64,000 nt of DNA from an uncultured Clostridia bacterium (GTDB taxonomy: Bacteria > Bacillota > Clostridia > Oscillospirales > Acutalibacteraceae): positions 1 to 64,000 of the forward strand of contig CANQFC010000005.1 of the NCBI GenBank assembly GCA_947598155.1. Direction: 5' to 3'. The notes under the pieces are model-generated. The model did no database searches. It had not been told where the DNA came from and saw only the letters and a program-made list of their open reading frames with translations. Position 1 is the first letter of the stretch; every line of letters starts with the position of its first letter. Position numbers and translations under genes: made by a program. Positions 1 through 8,321 of this stretch are shown in pieces.

Positions 1-6
1 TAATAT

Positions 7-47
7 CCCCCTCTTGATATATATTCTACATCAACAGGGGGCTTTTT
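7..47 (+). terminator. Rho-independent terminator of an upstream gene
   Basis: A hairpin pairs CCCCCT-c-TTGAT with ATCAA-c-AGGGGG across an 11-base loop and is followed by CTTTTTT. The T-run lies on the right, so it ends a plus-strand transcript that starts before the window. It may also slow convergent sigG transcription. Confidence 0.75.
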
Positions 48-99
48 TCTATTGTCCATTTTTTACGGACTTGTTCAAAATATATCGGCGGCTGTTCTT

Positions 100-867
100 T
101 TATGACTCTTTAATTTTTTTCAACGCTCCCTTTTCAAGACGGCTAACCTGCGCCTGCGATATGCCTATTTCCTCCGCAACTTCCATCTGCGTTTTTCCCT
201 GCATAAAACGCAAAGTCAGTATTTGTTTTTCACGTTCTCCAAGGTGCTTAATTGTCTCTCTGATTGAAATTTCATTTAGCCAATCGTCGTCGTTTTCCGC
301 TCCGCCTACTTGGTCCATAACGTAAATCGTATCCCCGCCGTCCGAGTACACCGGTTCGTAAAGCGAAAGCGGCTCAACTATCGCCTCAAGCGCAAGCACA
401 ACGTCTGTCGGTTTAATTTCAAGTTCTTTTGCTATTTCTTCCACAGTGGCGTCTCTGCCGAGGGCGTTTTGTATTCGCTCCTTTGCCTGCATTGCGTGGT
501 ATGCGGTGTCACGAAGCGAACGGCTTACCCGAATGGGGTTGTAATCCCGTAAATAACGCCGTATTTCACCGATAATCATCGGCACGGCATAGGTAGAAAA
601 TTTTACGTTTTGGGTAATATCAAAGTTGTCAATAGATTTAATAAGCCCTATGCACCCTACTTGAAAAAGGTCGTCGGGATTTTCTCCCCGACCGCTGAAT
701 TTCTGAACGACGGACAGTACAAGGCGTAAATTTCCCTCAATCAGCTTTTGCCTTGAGTAGGCGTCGCCTTCTTTTGCTTTTATCAGGAGCTCGTTTTTTT
801 CTTTTTCGGTTAAAACTTTGAGTTTAGACGTATTTATTCCGCAGATTTCCACCTTGTTATATTGCAC
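100..867 (-). CDS. sigG: RNA polymerase forespore sigma factor SigG
   Basis: Sporulation sigma factor that directs late forespore transcription after engulfment. The N-terminus 'NKVEICG' followed by 'TSKL' is the hallmark SigG leader. Region 2 ('NLRLVLSVVQKF', 'DLFQVGCIGL', 'KFSTYAVPMIIGEIRRYLRD'), region 3 and the region 4 helix-turn-helix ('TQMEVAEEIGISQAQVSRLE') follow in order, and the length matches the family. The ORF track starts at a TTG (897). I prefer the GTG at 867, because AAAGGAAG lies six bases upstream and known SigG proteins start just before NKVEICG. Its presence implies an endospore former. No spoIIG genes are visible next to it; the left neighbour is outside the window. Confidence 0.93.
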   Translation of the reverse strand: MQYNKVEICGINTSKLKVLTEKEKNELLIKAKEGDAYSRQKLIEGNLRLVLSVVQKFSGRGENPDDLFQVGCIGLIKSIDNFDITQNVKFSTYAVPMIIGEIRRYLRDYNPIRVSRSLRDTAYHAMQAKERIQNALGRDATVEEIAKELEIKPTDVVLALEAIVEPLSLYEPVYSDGGDTIYVMDQVGGAENDDDWLNEISIRETIKHLGEREKQILTLRFMQGKTQMEVAEEIGISQAQVSRLEKGALKKIKES

Positions 868-904
868 ACAAATCTTCCTTTGCTGTTTTATGTACAAAAT
901 TTAA

Positions 905-1040
905 CAAGCGAAGCTCCGTCATTAAACGAGGCAAGGCACAGTAACAGCCGCACGGGAAAATCGGAGTAGACCAAATCCTCTCTTATTACGAAACGGAACA
1001 TATCAAATATAGAGACGGGGAATATGTTGCCTAAGTTATT
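905..1040 (-). repeat. Dispersed border repeat, copy R1 (divergent full form)
   Basis: In reverse orientation this matches the long form at 21193-21337 in order: 'GCCTAAGTTAT' at the right end, 'GACGGGGA', 'AACGGAAC', 'AGACCAAA', 'GGCAAGGC' near the left. It fills the interval between glmS and sigG and is one of the more diverged copies. Confidence 0.6.
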
Positions 1041-1074
1041 ATGGACGTTCTTTGGCTCATTTAATCATACGAAC

Positions 1075-1101
1075 ATAAAAATAAGCGGCAAATTCGCCGC
1101 T
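1075..1101 (-). terminator. Terminator downstream of glmS
   Basis: On the minus strand, stem AGCGGC/GCCGCT is followed by TATTTTTATG, just after the glmS stop codon. Confidence 0.75.
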
Positions 1102-1113
1102 CATTTTCAAACC

Positions 1114-2931
1114 TTATTCTACTGTAACGGATTTTGCGAGGTTGCGCGGTTTGTCGACGTCAAACCCTTTTAATACCGTTGTGTGATATGCCAAAAGCTG
1201 GAGCGGCACAACCGTTACCGACGGCGTCAGGTACCTTGAAACGCTCGGAACATATATTACCCTATCGGCGACCTCATCAATGCCCTTTGTGCCCTCTTTA
1301 ACTATTGCGATAACGTACGCGCCTCTTGCGCGAACCTCTTTAATATTTGAAATCATTTTACCGAGCAACGCGTCGTCTGTGCCGATTGCGACTACTGCGG
1401 TGCCGTTTTCAATAAGCGAGATTGTTCCGTGTTTAAGCTCGCCGGCGCCGTAGCCCTCGGAGTGGATATACGATATTTCTTTGAGTTTCAGCGACCCTTC
1501 AAGACAAAGCGGGTAATCAATTCCTCTGCCGATAAAGAACATACTCTGATGGTCCTTAATATGCTCTGCAATCTCTTTTGTAATGTCGGATGTGTTAAGC
1601 GCTCTCTCAATTTTTTCGGGAACGGCAAGCACTTCTTCCGTAAACTGGCGGAGAATATCGTCGCCCATAAGTCCTTTTTCATGGGCGAGAAACGCCGCTA
1701 AAATATAGCAAACGCCGAGCTGTGCCATAAGCGCTTTCGTGGTGGCAACGGCTATTTCAGCGCCCGCGTTAGTGTAAATTACACCGTCGGATTCTCTCGC
1801 GATAGTGCTGTAAAGCACGTTAACTATTGATAAAGTGAATGCGCCCCTCGCCTTAGATTCCCGAAGAGACGCCAAAGTGTCCGCCGTTTCGCCTGATTGG
1901 CTTACGAAAATGCACAGGTCGTTTTCGTTTAAAATGGGGTTTCTGTACCTAAATTCGCTCGCAATATCGACAATAACGGGAATCCTCGCCATATCCTCAA
2001 TAATGTATTTTGCCGTCATACCTACATGGTAAGCACTTCCGCAGGCGACAATGTGGATTCTGCTGAGATTTTTCGTGAACCCTTTCGGAAATTCAAACGG
2101 CAGTGAGACAGAACCGTCTTTTATAAGCGGCGAAACGGTGTCGCGGAATGCTTTGGGCTGTTCGTAAATTTCTTTTTCCATAAAATAGTCGTGGCCGTTT
2201 TTCTGCGCGGCGTCCACGCTCATATTTATGCTGTTGATTTCTATTTCCTTCTCATTTCCGTCAATGTCGTAAACGGTAAAGCCGTCTTTGGTCAGCTCTA
2301 CAAAATCGTTGTCCTTTACGATATAGCAATCTTTTGTATAGGGCAGAATGGCAGGTATATCGGACGCTATGAAATTTTCGCCGTTACCTCTGCCGATTAT
2401 CATAGGATTATCTTTTTTCATAGTAAAGACTCTGTCGGGAAAGCCCTTTACAATCATAGCCACCGCATATGAGCCCTCAAGACGGGACGCGGTTTTTATC
2501 ATTGTTTCGACCGCGTTGCCGTTAAAAACACTGTCAAAAAGTTGAGCTATTACTTCGGTGTCGGTATCGGATTTAAAGGTATAGCCTTTTGCAATCAGTT
2601 CGTTTTTTATTTCAATATAGTTTTCGATTATTCCGTTGTGCACAAGCGTAACAATTCCGTTCATGGACGAATGCGGGTGCGCGTTGATGTTGTCAGGGAT
2701 TCCGTGCGTCGCCCACCTTGTGTGGCCTATGCCTACCGTGCCTACCGGATAAACTTTGTCAATTTCGGCTTTGAGATTGTCAATTCTGCCCTTTTCCTTT
2801 ACAACGGTAACTTTTTCCCCTGCTATGGCAATGCCTGCCGAGTCATAACCCCTGTATTCAAGCTTTCTCAAACCGTCAACAAGGATTGGCGCCGCCTGTT
2901 TTTCACCGATATAGCCTACTATTCCGCACAT
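1114..2931 (-). CDS. glmS: Glutamine--fructose-6-phosphate aminotransferase (isomerizing)
   Basis: Cytosolic enzyme making glucosamine-6-phosphate from fructose-6-phosphate and glutamine, the first step toward UDP-GlcNAc for peptidoglycan. The mature N-terminal nucleophile is Cys2 ('MCGIVGYIG'). The glutaminase domain covers about residues 1-220 ('HTRWATHG', 'HPHSSMNG'), followed by two SIS sugar-binding domains ('SQSGETADT', 'IHSEGYGAGELKHG') and the conserved C-terminal 'NLAKSVTVE'. At 605 residues it is full length. GGAGG lies about eight bases upstream of the ATG. The short divergent leader leaves no room for the glmS ribozyme found in many Firmicutes, so GlcN6P feedback by that route is unlikely here. 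Confidence 0.96.
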   Translation of the reverse strand: MCGIVGYIGEKQAAPILVDGLRKLEYRGYDSAGIAIAGEKVTVVKEKGRIDNLKAEIDKVYPVGTVGIGHTRWATHGIPDNINAHPHSSMNGIVTLVHNGIIENYIEIKNELIAKGYTFKSDTDTEVIAQLFDSVFNGNAVETMIKTASRLEGSYAVAMIVKGFPDRVFTMKKDNPMIIGRGNGENFIASDIPAILPYTKDCYIVKDNDFVELTKDGFTVYDIDGNEKEIEINSINMSVDAAQKNGHDYFMEKEIYEQPKAFRDTVSPLIKDGSVSLPFEFPKGFTKNLSRIHIVACGSAYHVGMTAKYIIEDMARIPVIVDIASEFRYRNPILNENDLCIFVSQSGETADTLASLRESKARGAFTLSIVNVLYSTIARESDGVIYTNAGAEIAVATTKALMAQLGVCYILAAFLAHEKGLMGDDILRQFTEEVLAVPEKIERALNTSDITKEIAEHIKDHQSMFFIGRGIDYPLCLEGSLKLKEISYIHSEGYGAGELKHGTISLIENGTAVVAIGTDDALLGKMISNIKEVRARGAYVIAIVKEGTKGIDEVADRVIYVPSVSRYLTPSVTVVPLQLLAYHTTVLKGFDVDKPRNLAKSVTVE

Positions 2932-3002
2932 AAATTTTCCTCCGTTAAAAATTTTTGTATTTAATAAAAAAACGATGTTAATAATATTTGCGAGGTGATT
3001 TA

Positions 3003-3776
3003 ATGATGTATATTAAAATTAAGGCTCAAAAAATGCTTATGGGAAACAATAAAAAATCGCTGTTTGTGAGTTTAATGCCGTTTTTTATGACGGCGCCGCT
3101 TTTATTTCTTAACTATTATTTGCTGATTTTTTTAAAAAACAACGGTGAAACAGCCATGATTTTTAAAATTTTAATTGCCGTATTTTCATCGGCGGTATCG
3201 CTGTTTATGATAAACGCCGCCTCGTTTATATGCGAAAATTTTTTTTACAGGAAAGCAACCGATTCATTCGCTCCCGTGGAACTGAGCGGACTTTTCTGCT
3301 CGTTTGCAGTAAAAATACTGAAAACATTACTTTTCTTCTCATGGTCGGCTGTTTTCTTTTCTCCGAGCGCCGTATTGGCGTTTTGCACTTATTTTGCAAA
3401 GACAAACAGCTATTCCCGTGAAATAACGGCAACGCTTGCCGTGTCGGCAGGCATAACCGCTTTAGTAGGGTTTGGTTGCTTTTTCATTTTGTTCGGGCGG
3501 TATTCAAAATGCAGTTATGTACAGTTTGCGACGGGGGAATCCAACCCCGTAAAGGTACTTGCCAAAAGCGCCGAGCTTACGGAAGAAAATCAGATAAAAT
3601 ATTCGCTGTTCCGCCTGTCGTTTTTGGGGTGGGATTTGCTGTGTATTCTTCTTTTCCCCATTATATATGTTTTGCCGTACCGAAATTGCGCAAAATACGT
3701 ATTTTTCAGCGAAAGCCAAAAGAAAAAACAGCCCGAGGCGCTCAGCGGCAAGCCGATAGTGTTTATTTTCGGATAA
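3003..3776 (+). CDS. Multipass membrane protein of unknown function
   Basis: I do not recognise a family. The protein has about five or six hydrophobic segments, including 'SLMPFFMTAPLLFLNYYLLIF', a segment near residues 50-75 and a C-terminal 'WDLLCILLFPIIYVLP', with a basic tail. The ORF track begins at TTG 2988. ATG 3003 is a better start because GAGGTG sits five bases upstream. It is divergent from glmS and ends against a shared terminator with pduL, so it is monocistronic. Lysine- and phenylalanine-rich loops suggest a cytoplasmic membrane location, but no function can be assigned. Confidence 0.7.
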   Translation: MMYIKIKAQKMLMGNNKKSLFVSLMPFFMTAPLLFLNYYLLIFLKNNGETAMIFKILIAVFSSAVSLFMINAASFICENFFYRKATDSFAPVELSGLFCSFAVKILKTLLFFSWSAVFFSPSAVLAFCTYFAKTNSYSREITATLAVSAGITALVGFGCFFILFGRYSKCSYVQFATGESNPVKVLAKSAELTEENQIKYSLFRLSFLGWDLLCILLFPIIYVLPYRNCAKYVFFSESQKKKQPEALSGKPIVFIFG

Positions 3777-3780
3777 AGAC

Positions 3781-3812
3781 AAGACCGAGATAGTATTATC
3801 CCGGTCTTTTAA
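3781..3812. terminator. Bidirectional terminator between convergent genes
   Basis: Stem AAGACCG-a-GATA / TATC-c-CGGTCTT closes a four-base loop. T-rich sequence follows on the plus strand and the hairpin is preceded by A-rich sequence, so it can serve both the membrane gene and pduL. Confidence 0.8.
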
Positions 3813-3815
3813 TTA

Positions 3816-4385
3816 TTAAAGGATTATGCCAAGCTCGCCGTTGGGAAGGGCGGCATTTGACTCGTCGGTGTCAATGTGCATGGCAAGCTTAAATTTTTCG
3901 CTTACTCTGACAACAACGTCGCCGAAAATAAGCTCTCTGCCGTTTGAAGGGATTTTTACACTTACGATTTGCTTGTCTGAAAGGCCGTAATTTGCGGCGT
4001 CCTCAGGCGTCATATGTATGTGCCTTTTCGCGACGATAACGCCCTCGCTTATTTCAATTTCGCCTTTAGGCCCTACAAGCTTGCAGCCGGGAGTGCCGGC
4101 AATATCGCCTGATTCGCGTACAACTGCGGCAACGCCTATTGCGCGCGCGTCCGAAGCGGAAATCTCAACCTGATTTGCCGGTCTTACGGGGCCGAGGATT
4201 GAAACCGCCGGAAACTGACCTTTAGGGCCGATAACCGCGATTCTTTCTTCGCAGGCAAACTGGCCGGGCTGTGAAAGGTCTTTTTTCTTTGTGAGCTCAT
4301 AACCGTCGCCGAAAAGTACCGCGAGGGCCTCTTTGGTTACGTGAACGTGTCTTGCGGATGTTTCGATTAAAACTGTTTTTTCCAT
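3816..4385 (-). CDS. pduL: Phosphate propanoyltransferase / PduL-type phosphotransacylase
   Basis: Exchanges CoA and phosphate on short acyl groups (propionyl- or acetyl-CoA to acyl phosphate), allowing ATP formation with an acetate kinase. Two PduL half-barrels are visible, each with its metal-binding histidine motif: 'SARHVHVT' near the start and 'AKRHIHMTPEDA' in the middle, with 'MHIDTDESNA' near the C-terminus. The ORF track start at 4451 is too early. ATG 4385 has AGAAGGAAG upstream and gives about 189 residues, typical of cytosolic, non-microcompartment PduL. No microcompartment shell genes are nearby, so a general acetate/propionate role is inferred. Confidence 0.88.
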   Translation of the reverse strand: MEKTVLIETSARHVHVTKEALAVLFGDGYELTKKKDLSQPGQFACEERIAVIGPKGQFPAVSILGPVRPANQVEISASDARAIGVAAVVRESGDIAGTPGCKLVGPKGEIEISEGVIVAKRHIHMTPEDAANYGLSDKQIVSVKIPSNGRELIFGDVVVRVSEKFKLAMHIDTDESNAALPNGELGIIL

Positions 4386-4475
4386 ATACAATACTTCCTT
4401 CTGTCTATTTAATAAGGGGTTTACCCCGTCATTATAATACTCCAATTTCATTCGTTTGTAAAGTGCAAAGAAAAA

Positions 4476-5123
4476 TCACAAAAGCTCCTCAAATGAATAA
4501 ATGCTTTTGTCAGCGATTTTACACATCTCATCCCAGTCGCCGCGCGAGGATTCGTCATACACTGCGATAACGGTAAAGCCGGCGCTTTTAGCGCTTTTAA
4601 GCCCTATGAGTATGTCCTCCGCGACAAGGCATTTTGAGGGCGGAACGCCGATTTTTTGAGATGCCAAAAGGTACACGTCGGGGTGGGTTTTGTCTTTGCC
4701 GGATTCGTGTACATATGTTTTTGAGTCAAACAGATGTAGAACGCCGTTATTTTGCAGTACGGCTTTGCATAAAGCGTCGTCGGAGGCCGTGGCATATGAT
4801 GTTTTCAGCCCGTTTTTTCTGCAATATTCGATGAATTTTGCCGCCCCGCTTTTAAGCGATACCGTTGTTCTGTATTGCTCAATGCAAAGGCTGTGCCACT
4901 CGTCGATTATGCTTTCCTCGGAGTCGGGCAGATTAAACGCTTTTTTTGTGTATTCGGCGGCGGAAACAAAATGCATCGTCTTGATTTTTTCCTTGTAATC
5001 AGGCGGCATTTCAATACCGCGTCTTTTAAAGAACTCAATATCTACATAGTCCCAAACGCTCATAGAGTCAATAAGGGTTCCGTCAAGGTCAAATATTATT
5101 CCGTCAAATTTTTTTATGTCCAT
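4476..5123 (-). CDS. HAD superfamily phosphatase, beta-phosphoglucomutase-like
   Basis: Subfamily IA haloacid dehalogenase. Motif I is 'FDLDGTLIDS' with nucleophile Asp and acid/base Asp two residues later. A helical cap follows, then motif II-like 'YATAS', a lysine near 'HPDVYLLAS', and motif III/IV 'LVAEDILIGLKSA'. The substrate is likely a small sugar phosphate but cannot be named. ATG 5123 lies one base after the stop codon of the upstream HAD gene, so the two are translationally coupled. The ORF track's earlier start would overlap that gene by 38 bases. Confidence 0.85.
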   Translation of the reverse strand: MDIKKFDGIIFDLDGTLIDSMSVWDYVDIEFFKRRGIEMPPDYKEKIKTMHFVSAAEYTKKAFNLPDSEESIIDEWHSLCIEQYRTTVSLKSGAAKFIEYCRKNGLKTSYATASDDALCKAVLQNNGVLHLFDSKTYVHESGKDKTHPDVYLLASQKIGVPPSKCLVAEDILIGLKSAKSAGFTVIAVYDESSRGDWDEMCKIADKSIYSFEELL

Positions 5124-5124
5124 A

Positions 5125-5955
5125 TTATTTTCCGTTGCTTTCCAGATATTTTTCAATTTCAACCGCCACGCCGTCCGCCTCGTTTGAGAGTGTTACGCAT
5201 TTTGCCGCCGCCTTTGCCTCGGCCCAAGCGTTGTCCGTGGCGAATGAATACCCGGCTGTTTTAAGCATTTCGCAGTCGTTTCCGCTGTCGCCGAACGCCA
5301 TTACTTCCGATTCTTTTATATTAAGAATTTTGCACAGGGCGAAGAGCGCGTGGCCTTTGTTTGCGTCAATGTTATTCATTTCAAGATTTTCGGGGATAGA
5401 TGAAGTAATGTAAATACCGCCTATGTCAAGAATTGATTTTTTGACCTGCTCAAGCTCATTTCCGGAAACGCGCATTATGTTGATTTTTTCCACTCCGCGG
5501 TCGCCGATATATTCCGGCAAATTTCGCACCACGTTGGCCTTATCCTTTAAGACTTTTAAGTAATGCGCCGAAATGTTGCCGTAGTTGTAGAGGCTCGCCG
5601 AATACCCGTCAAGAAAACATTCGCCTTCAAAATAGATTTCATACGTTAGCGAGCGGGACTCTATTACCTCAAACACTTTTTTCGATTTCTCCGCGCTTAA
5701 AAGAAACGATGCGGCTATTTTTTCCGTTTTTGCGTCGTAAATTACCGCGCCGTTGGAGGTGATTATGTAGTCTGCGAACGGGACCTGAGACACGGCGTCA
5801 AAAATCAGAGATTTTGTTCTCCCTGTCGCAATGCAGATTTTAATTCCGCTGTCTTTGGCGCGTTTGAGCGCATTTATATTGCGCTGAGAAATGGTTTCGT
5901 GGTCGTTTTTAAAAAGAGTGCCGTCCAAATCCGTCATAATAAGTTTAACTGCCAT
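5125..5955 (-). CDS. Cof-type HAD-IIB family phosphatase
   Basis: Type IIB HAD hydrolase related to Cof/YidA. It has motif I 'TDLDGTLF' at the N-terminus, motif II 'ATGR', the C2 cap in the middle, and the C-terminal 'GDSGNDCEMLKTAGYSFA' motif IV that binds magnesium. At 276 residues it is full length. These enzymes hydrolyse sugar phosphates, pyridoxal phosphate or related metabolites. It forms a two-gene operon with the downstream HAD gene. Confidence 0.87.
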   Translation of the reverse strand: MAVKLIMTDLDGTLFKNDHETISQRNINALKRAKDSGIKICIATGRTKSLIFDAVSQVPFADYIITSNGAVIYDAKTEKIAASFLLSAEKSKKVFEVIESRSLTYEIYFEGECFLDGYSASLYNYGNISAHYLKVLKDKANVVRNLPEYIGDRGVEKINIMRVSGNELEQVKKSILDIGGIYITSSIPENLEMNNIDANKGHALFALCKILNIKESEVMAFGDSGNDCEMLKTAGYSFATDNAWAEAKAAAKCVTLSNEADGVAVEIEKYLESNGK

Positions 5956-6002
5956 ATTGTTCTCCGTTATTTACAATTTGTTTTTTTATGATAGAATATA
6001 AC

Positions 6003-6029
6003 TTTATAAGGGGCTTGCCTAAGTTGTAT
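6003..6029 (-). repeat. Dispersed border repeat, minimal copy R2
   Basis: Reads 'GGGGCTTGCCTAAGTTGTAT' on the plus strand. On the minus strand this is the left end (ACTTAGGCAAG) joined directly to the right end (GCCCCTTAT) with the whole interior missing. It starts just after the FkbM gene stop. Confidence 0.7.
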
Positions 6030-6031
6030 AT

Positions 6032-7099
6032 TTATTTGCAGTAAAGATTAGTGTCCCACAGTGAAATATGCCGGTGGTGGCGCAAATAAATTTTGTATTC
6101 GGGATTTATTTCGGCAATTCGGTTTACAAGTTCAAATATGTCACCACTTCGGTGATAGGCGGCGATATTGAGCTTTGGACGCGATTTAAGCGTGTTTACG
6201 GCGCCGCTTAGCATTTTCATCTCTTCGCCCTCAATATCTGCCTTAATATATGTAAAATCACCGTTCAGCGAGTCTACCGTAACTGTCGTGATTTTAGTTC
6301 CCGTATTATTAAGTCCCGAACCTCTGCCCTTGTTTCCGCCGAAAGTCCTAACGCCGGGCAGGTCGGACGCCGCCGCGTTTAAAAGCGTTGTGTTTCGCAA
6401 ATTTTCACAGTGCGTACAGAGCTTTTTAAAAGAACGTATATCCGGCTCAAGCGCCGTAATTTTGCCGTATCCTCCCGCAAAATTTATAAGCTCGTCAACG
6501 GTATCTCCTCTGTACGCGCCGAGGTCAAGGCAGTTTTCGCCGTCTGTTATGCCCAAAAGAGAAAAAGATTCGCTCTTATCCGTTTCGCAGGAAAACATCA
6601 AATTAAGGTCGCCCGTAATCTGAAATTCAATGATATTCGCAAAAACCTCTTTCGATTTTTTGTCGGCAAGGCTTTCATAAGCTCGGTTTATTTCGCTCAA
6701 ATGCTCGGATAAGTACTCTTTATTGAAAATCTCGTTGCCGTAAACGGGTACGGACGGCATAATAACATTGTGCCTTTCGGAAAGCCTTTTAATATTTTCA
6801 ATCACCTCTCCGCGGGAGCTTGCAAAGCAAAGCGCAAATGTAAGACGCGGCTCCTGTCTTTCAAGAACGCTCAGCGGAATAACCTTATATCCGCGAAATG
6901 TGCGTTCCCGCGCAAACGAATCGCTTGCGGCGACGTACCGCGGCGTTATACTGAGACGGTCAAATTCGGCGAATACCTTGTCCGCGCCGTTGCCTGTGCC
7001 GTAAACCGCGACGGGAAACTGCGAGTTTTTTATTTTGTCCCAAGATGACTGCGATTTAAGTAAATATGAGAACACATTTTCACCGACTTTAAAATTCAT
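6032..7099 (-). CDS. FkbM-family SAM-dependent methyltransferase
   Basis: The C-terminal half (about residues 185-330) is a Rossmann methyltransferase: 'NCLDLGAYRGDTVDEL' is the SAM-binding loop, 'ALEPD' the acidic ribose-binding position, and 'YIKADIEGEE' the FkbM signature. The N-terminal 170 residues contain 'VAVYGTGNGADKVFAEF', a second nucleotide-binding-like segment seen in sugar or polysaccharide-modifying FkbM proteins. An O-methyl transfer to a glycan is plausible, but no glycan cluster is adjacent. It is monocistronic, with a minimal border repeat just downstream. Confidence 0.75.
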   Translation of the reverse strand: MNFKVGENVFSYLLKSQSSWDKIKNSQFPVAVYGTGNGADKVFAEFDRLSITPRYVAASDSFARERTFRGYKVIPLSVLERQEPRLTFALCFASSRGEVIENIKRLSERHNVIMPSVPVYGNEIFNKEYLSEHLSEINRAYESLADKKSKEVFANIIEFQITGDLNLMFSCETDKSESFSLLGITDGENCLDLGAYRGDTVDELINFAGGYGKITALEPDIRSFKKLCTHCENLRNTTLLNAAASDLPGVRTFGGNKGRGSGLNNTGTKITTVTVDSLNGDFTYIKADIEGEEMKMLSGAVNTLKSRPKLNIAAYHRSGDIFELVNRIAEINPEYKIYLRHHRHISLWDTNLYCK

Positions 7100-7210
7100 T
7101 TATGAAAATTTATTTTAACATATTATTCGGTAAAAATCTATAATCTTCGCTTATTTAGGACAAAATAATCAAAGAAAGCGATTAAATAAAAACAAACAGG
7201 AGCTGATAAA

Positions 7211-8194
7211 ATGAAAATAGCCTTTTTTGACAGCAAGCCTTACGACATTTCCTCTTTTGAAAAGGCGTCAAAGGGTAAAAACCTGAACATTAAATTTTAC
7301 GAATCAAAGCTGAATTCGGACACGGCGGAGCTTGCAAAGGGCTCGGAGTGCGTCTGCGCTTTTGTGAATGATACGCTTGACAAAGAAACGGTTGAAAAGC
7401 TTTTGAATTTGGGAGTTAAGCTGATAGCTATGCGATGCGCGGGTTACAATAACGTCGATTTGGATTTCTGCAAGGGTAAAATTCCCGTTGTGCGTGTGCC
7501 TGCGTATTCGCCTTATTCCGTCGCGGAGCACGCAATAGCTATGCTTATGACGTCAATACGGCGGATTCACAAGGCATATATACGCACCAAGGATTTCAAC
7601 TTTTCGCTCAACGGGCTTACGGGCTTTGACCTGCACGGCAAAACTGTCGGCGTTATAGGCACAGGAAAAATCGGCCGATGCTTTATTAACATTTGCGGCG
7701 GTTTCGGAATGAATATTTTGTGTTATGACAAATTTCCCGCAAAGGACAGCGGGCTTAATTACGTTTCTCTGGACGAAATTTGGGAGAAGAGCGACGTTAT
7801 TTCTTTCCACTGCCCGTTAACAGATGAAACATATCACATTCTTAACGATGAAGTTGTCGGAAAACTGAAAAAAGGCGTCGTGATAATCAACACTTCGCGG
7901 GGCGCCCTGATTGACGCCGAGGCGCTTCTTGACGGAATTAAAACAAGAAAAATAGGCGCTGCGTGCCTTGACGTTTACGAGGAAGAATCGGAGCTTTTCT
8001 TCAGAGACGTTTCAGGCCATATCCTTGAGGACGATGTTCTTGCAAGGCTCATTTCAATGCCGAACGTCATCCTTACGTCGCATCAGGCGTTTTTGACGGA
8101 GGAGGCGCTTGAGGGGATAGCTACCACAACCGTGGACAATATTTTGACCTATTTTGAAACGGGAAAATGCGAAAATGAGGTTTGCGTTGGCTGA
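7211..8194 (+). CDS. D-isomer-specific 2-hydroxyacid dehydrogenase (D-lactate dehydrogenase-like)
   Basis: NADH-dependent reduction of a 2-keto acid, most likely pyruvate to D-lactate. The Rossmann motif is 'GVIGTGKIGRCF' at about residue 148. The catalytic triad is visible as Arg in 'NTSRGALID', Glu in 'DVYEEESELFF' and His in 'LTSHQAFLTEEAL'. The 'EEESELFFRD' loop and 327-residue length match D-LDH rather than glycerate dehydrogenase. The start has an AGGAGC ribosome binding site. It is monocistronic, with its own terminator. Confidence 0.88.
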   Translation: MKIAFFDSKPYDISSFEKASKGKNLNIKFYESKLNSDTAELAKGSECVCAFVNDTLDKETVEKLLNLGVKLIAMRCAGYNNVDLDFCKGKIPVVRVPAYSPYSVAEHAIAMLMTSIRRIHKAYIRTKDFNFSLNGLTGFDLHGKTVGVIGTGKIGRCFINICGGFGMNILCYDKFPAKDSGLNYVSLDEIWEKSDVISFHCPLTDETYHILNDEVVGKLKKGVVIINTSRGALIDAEALLDGIKTRKIGAACLDVYEEESELFFRDVSGHILEDDVLARLISMPNVILTSHQAFLTEEALEGIATTTVDNILTYFETGKCENEVCVG

Positions 8195-8214
8195 GTACAG
8201 CGGGAAGAAAACCA

Positions 8215-8245
8215 CCGGGCAGATTTTTTAATCTGCCCGGCTTTT
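8215..8245 (+). terminator. Terminator of the D-2-hydroxyacid dehydrogenase gene
   Basis: Perfect stem CCGGGCAGATT / AATCTGCCCGG followed by CTTTTA, 20 bases after the stop codon. Confidence 0.85.
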
Positions 8246-8321
8246 ATCTATATCAAATAAAACAATGGCGCCAGCTTTCCGACGCTGAAAATTATTTCAA
8301 TAAACTGATTTTACAGTCACG

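Noticed and set aside
2932-3002. glmS ribozyme upstream of glmS
   Set aside because: The divergent gap is about 70 bases and contains no ribozyme-like core, so the element is not present.
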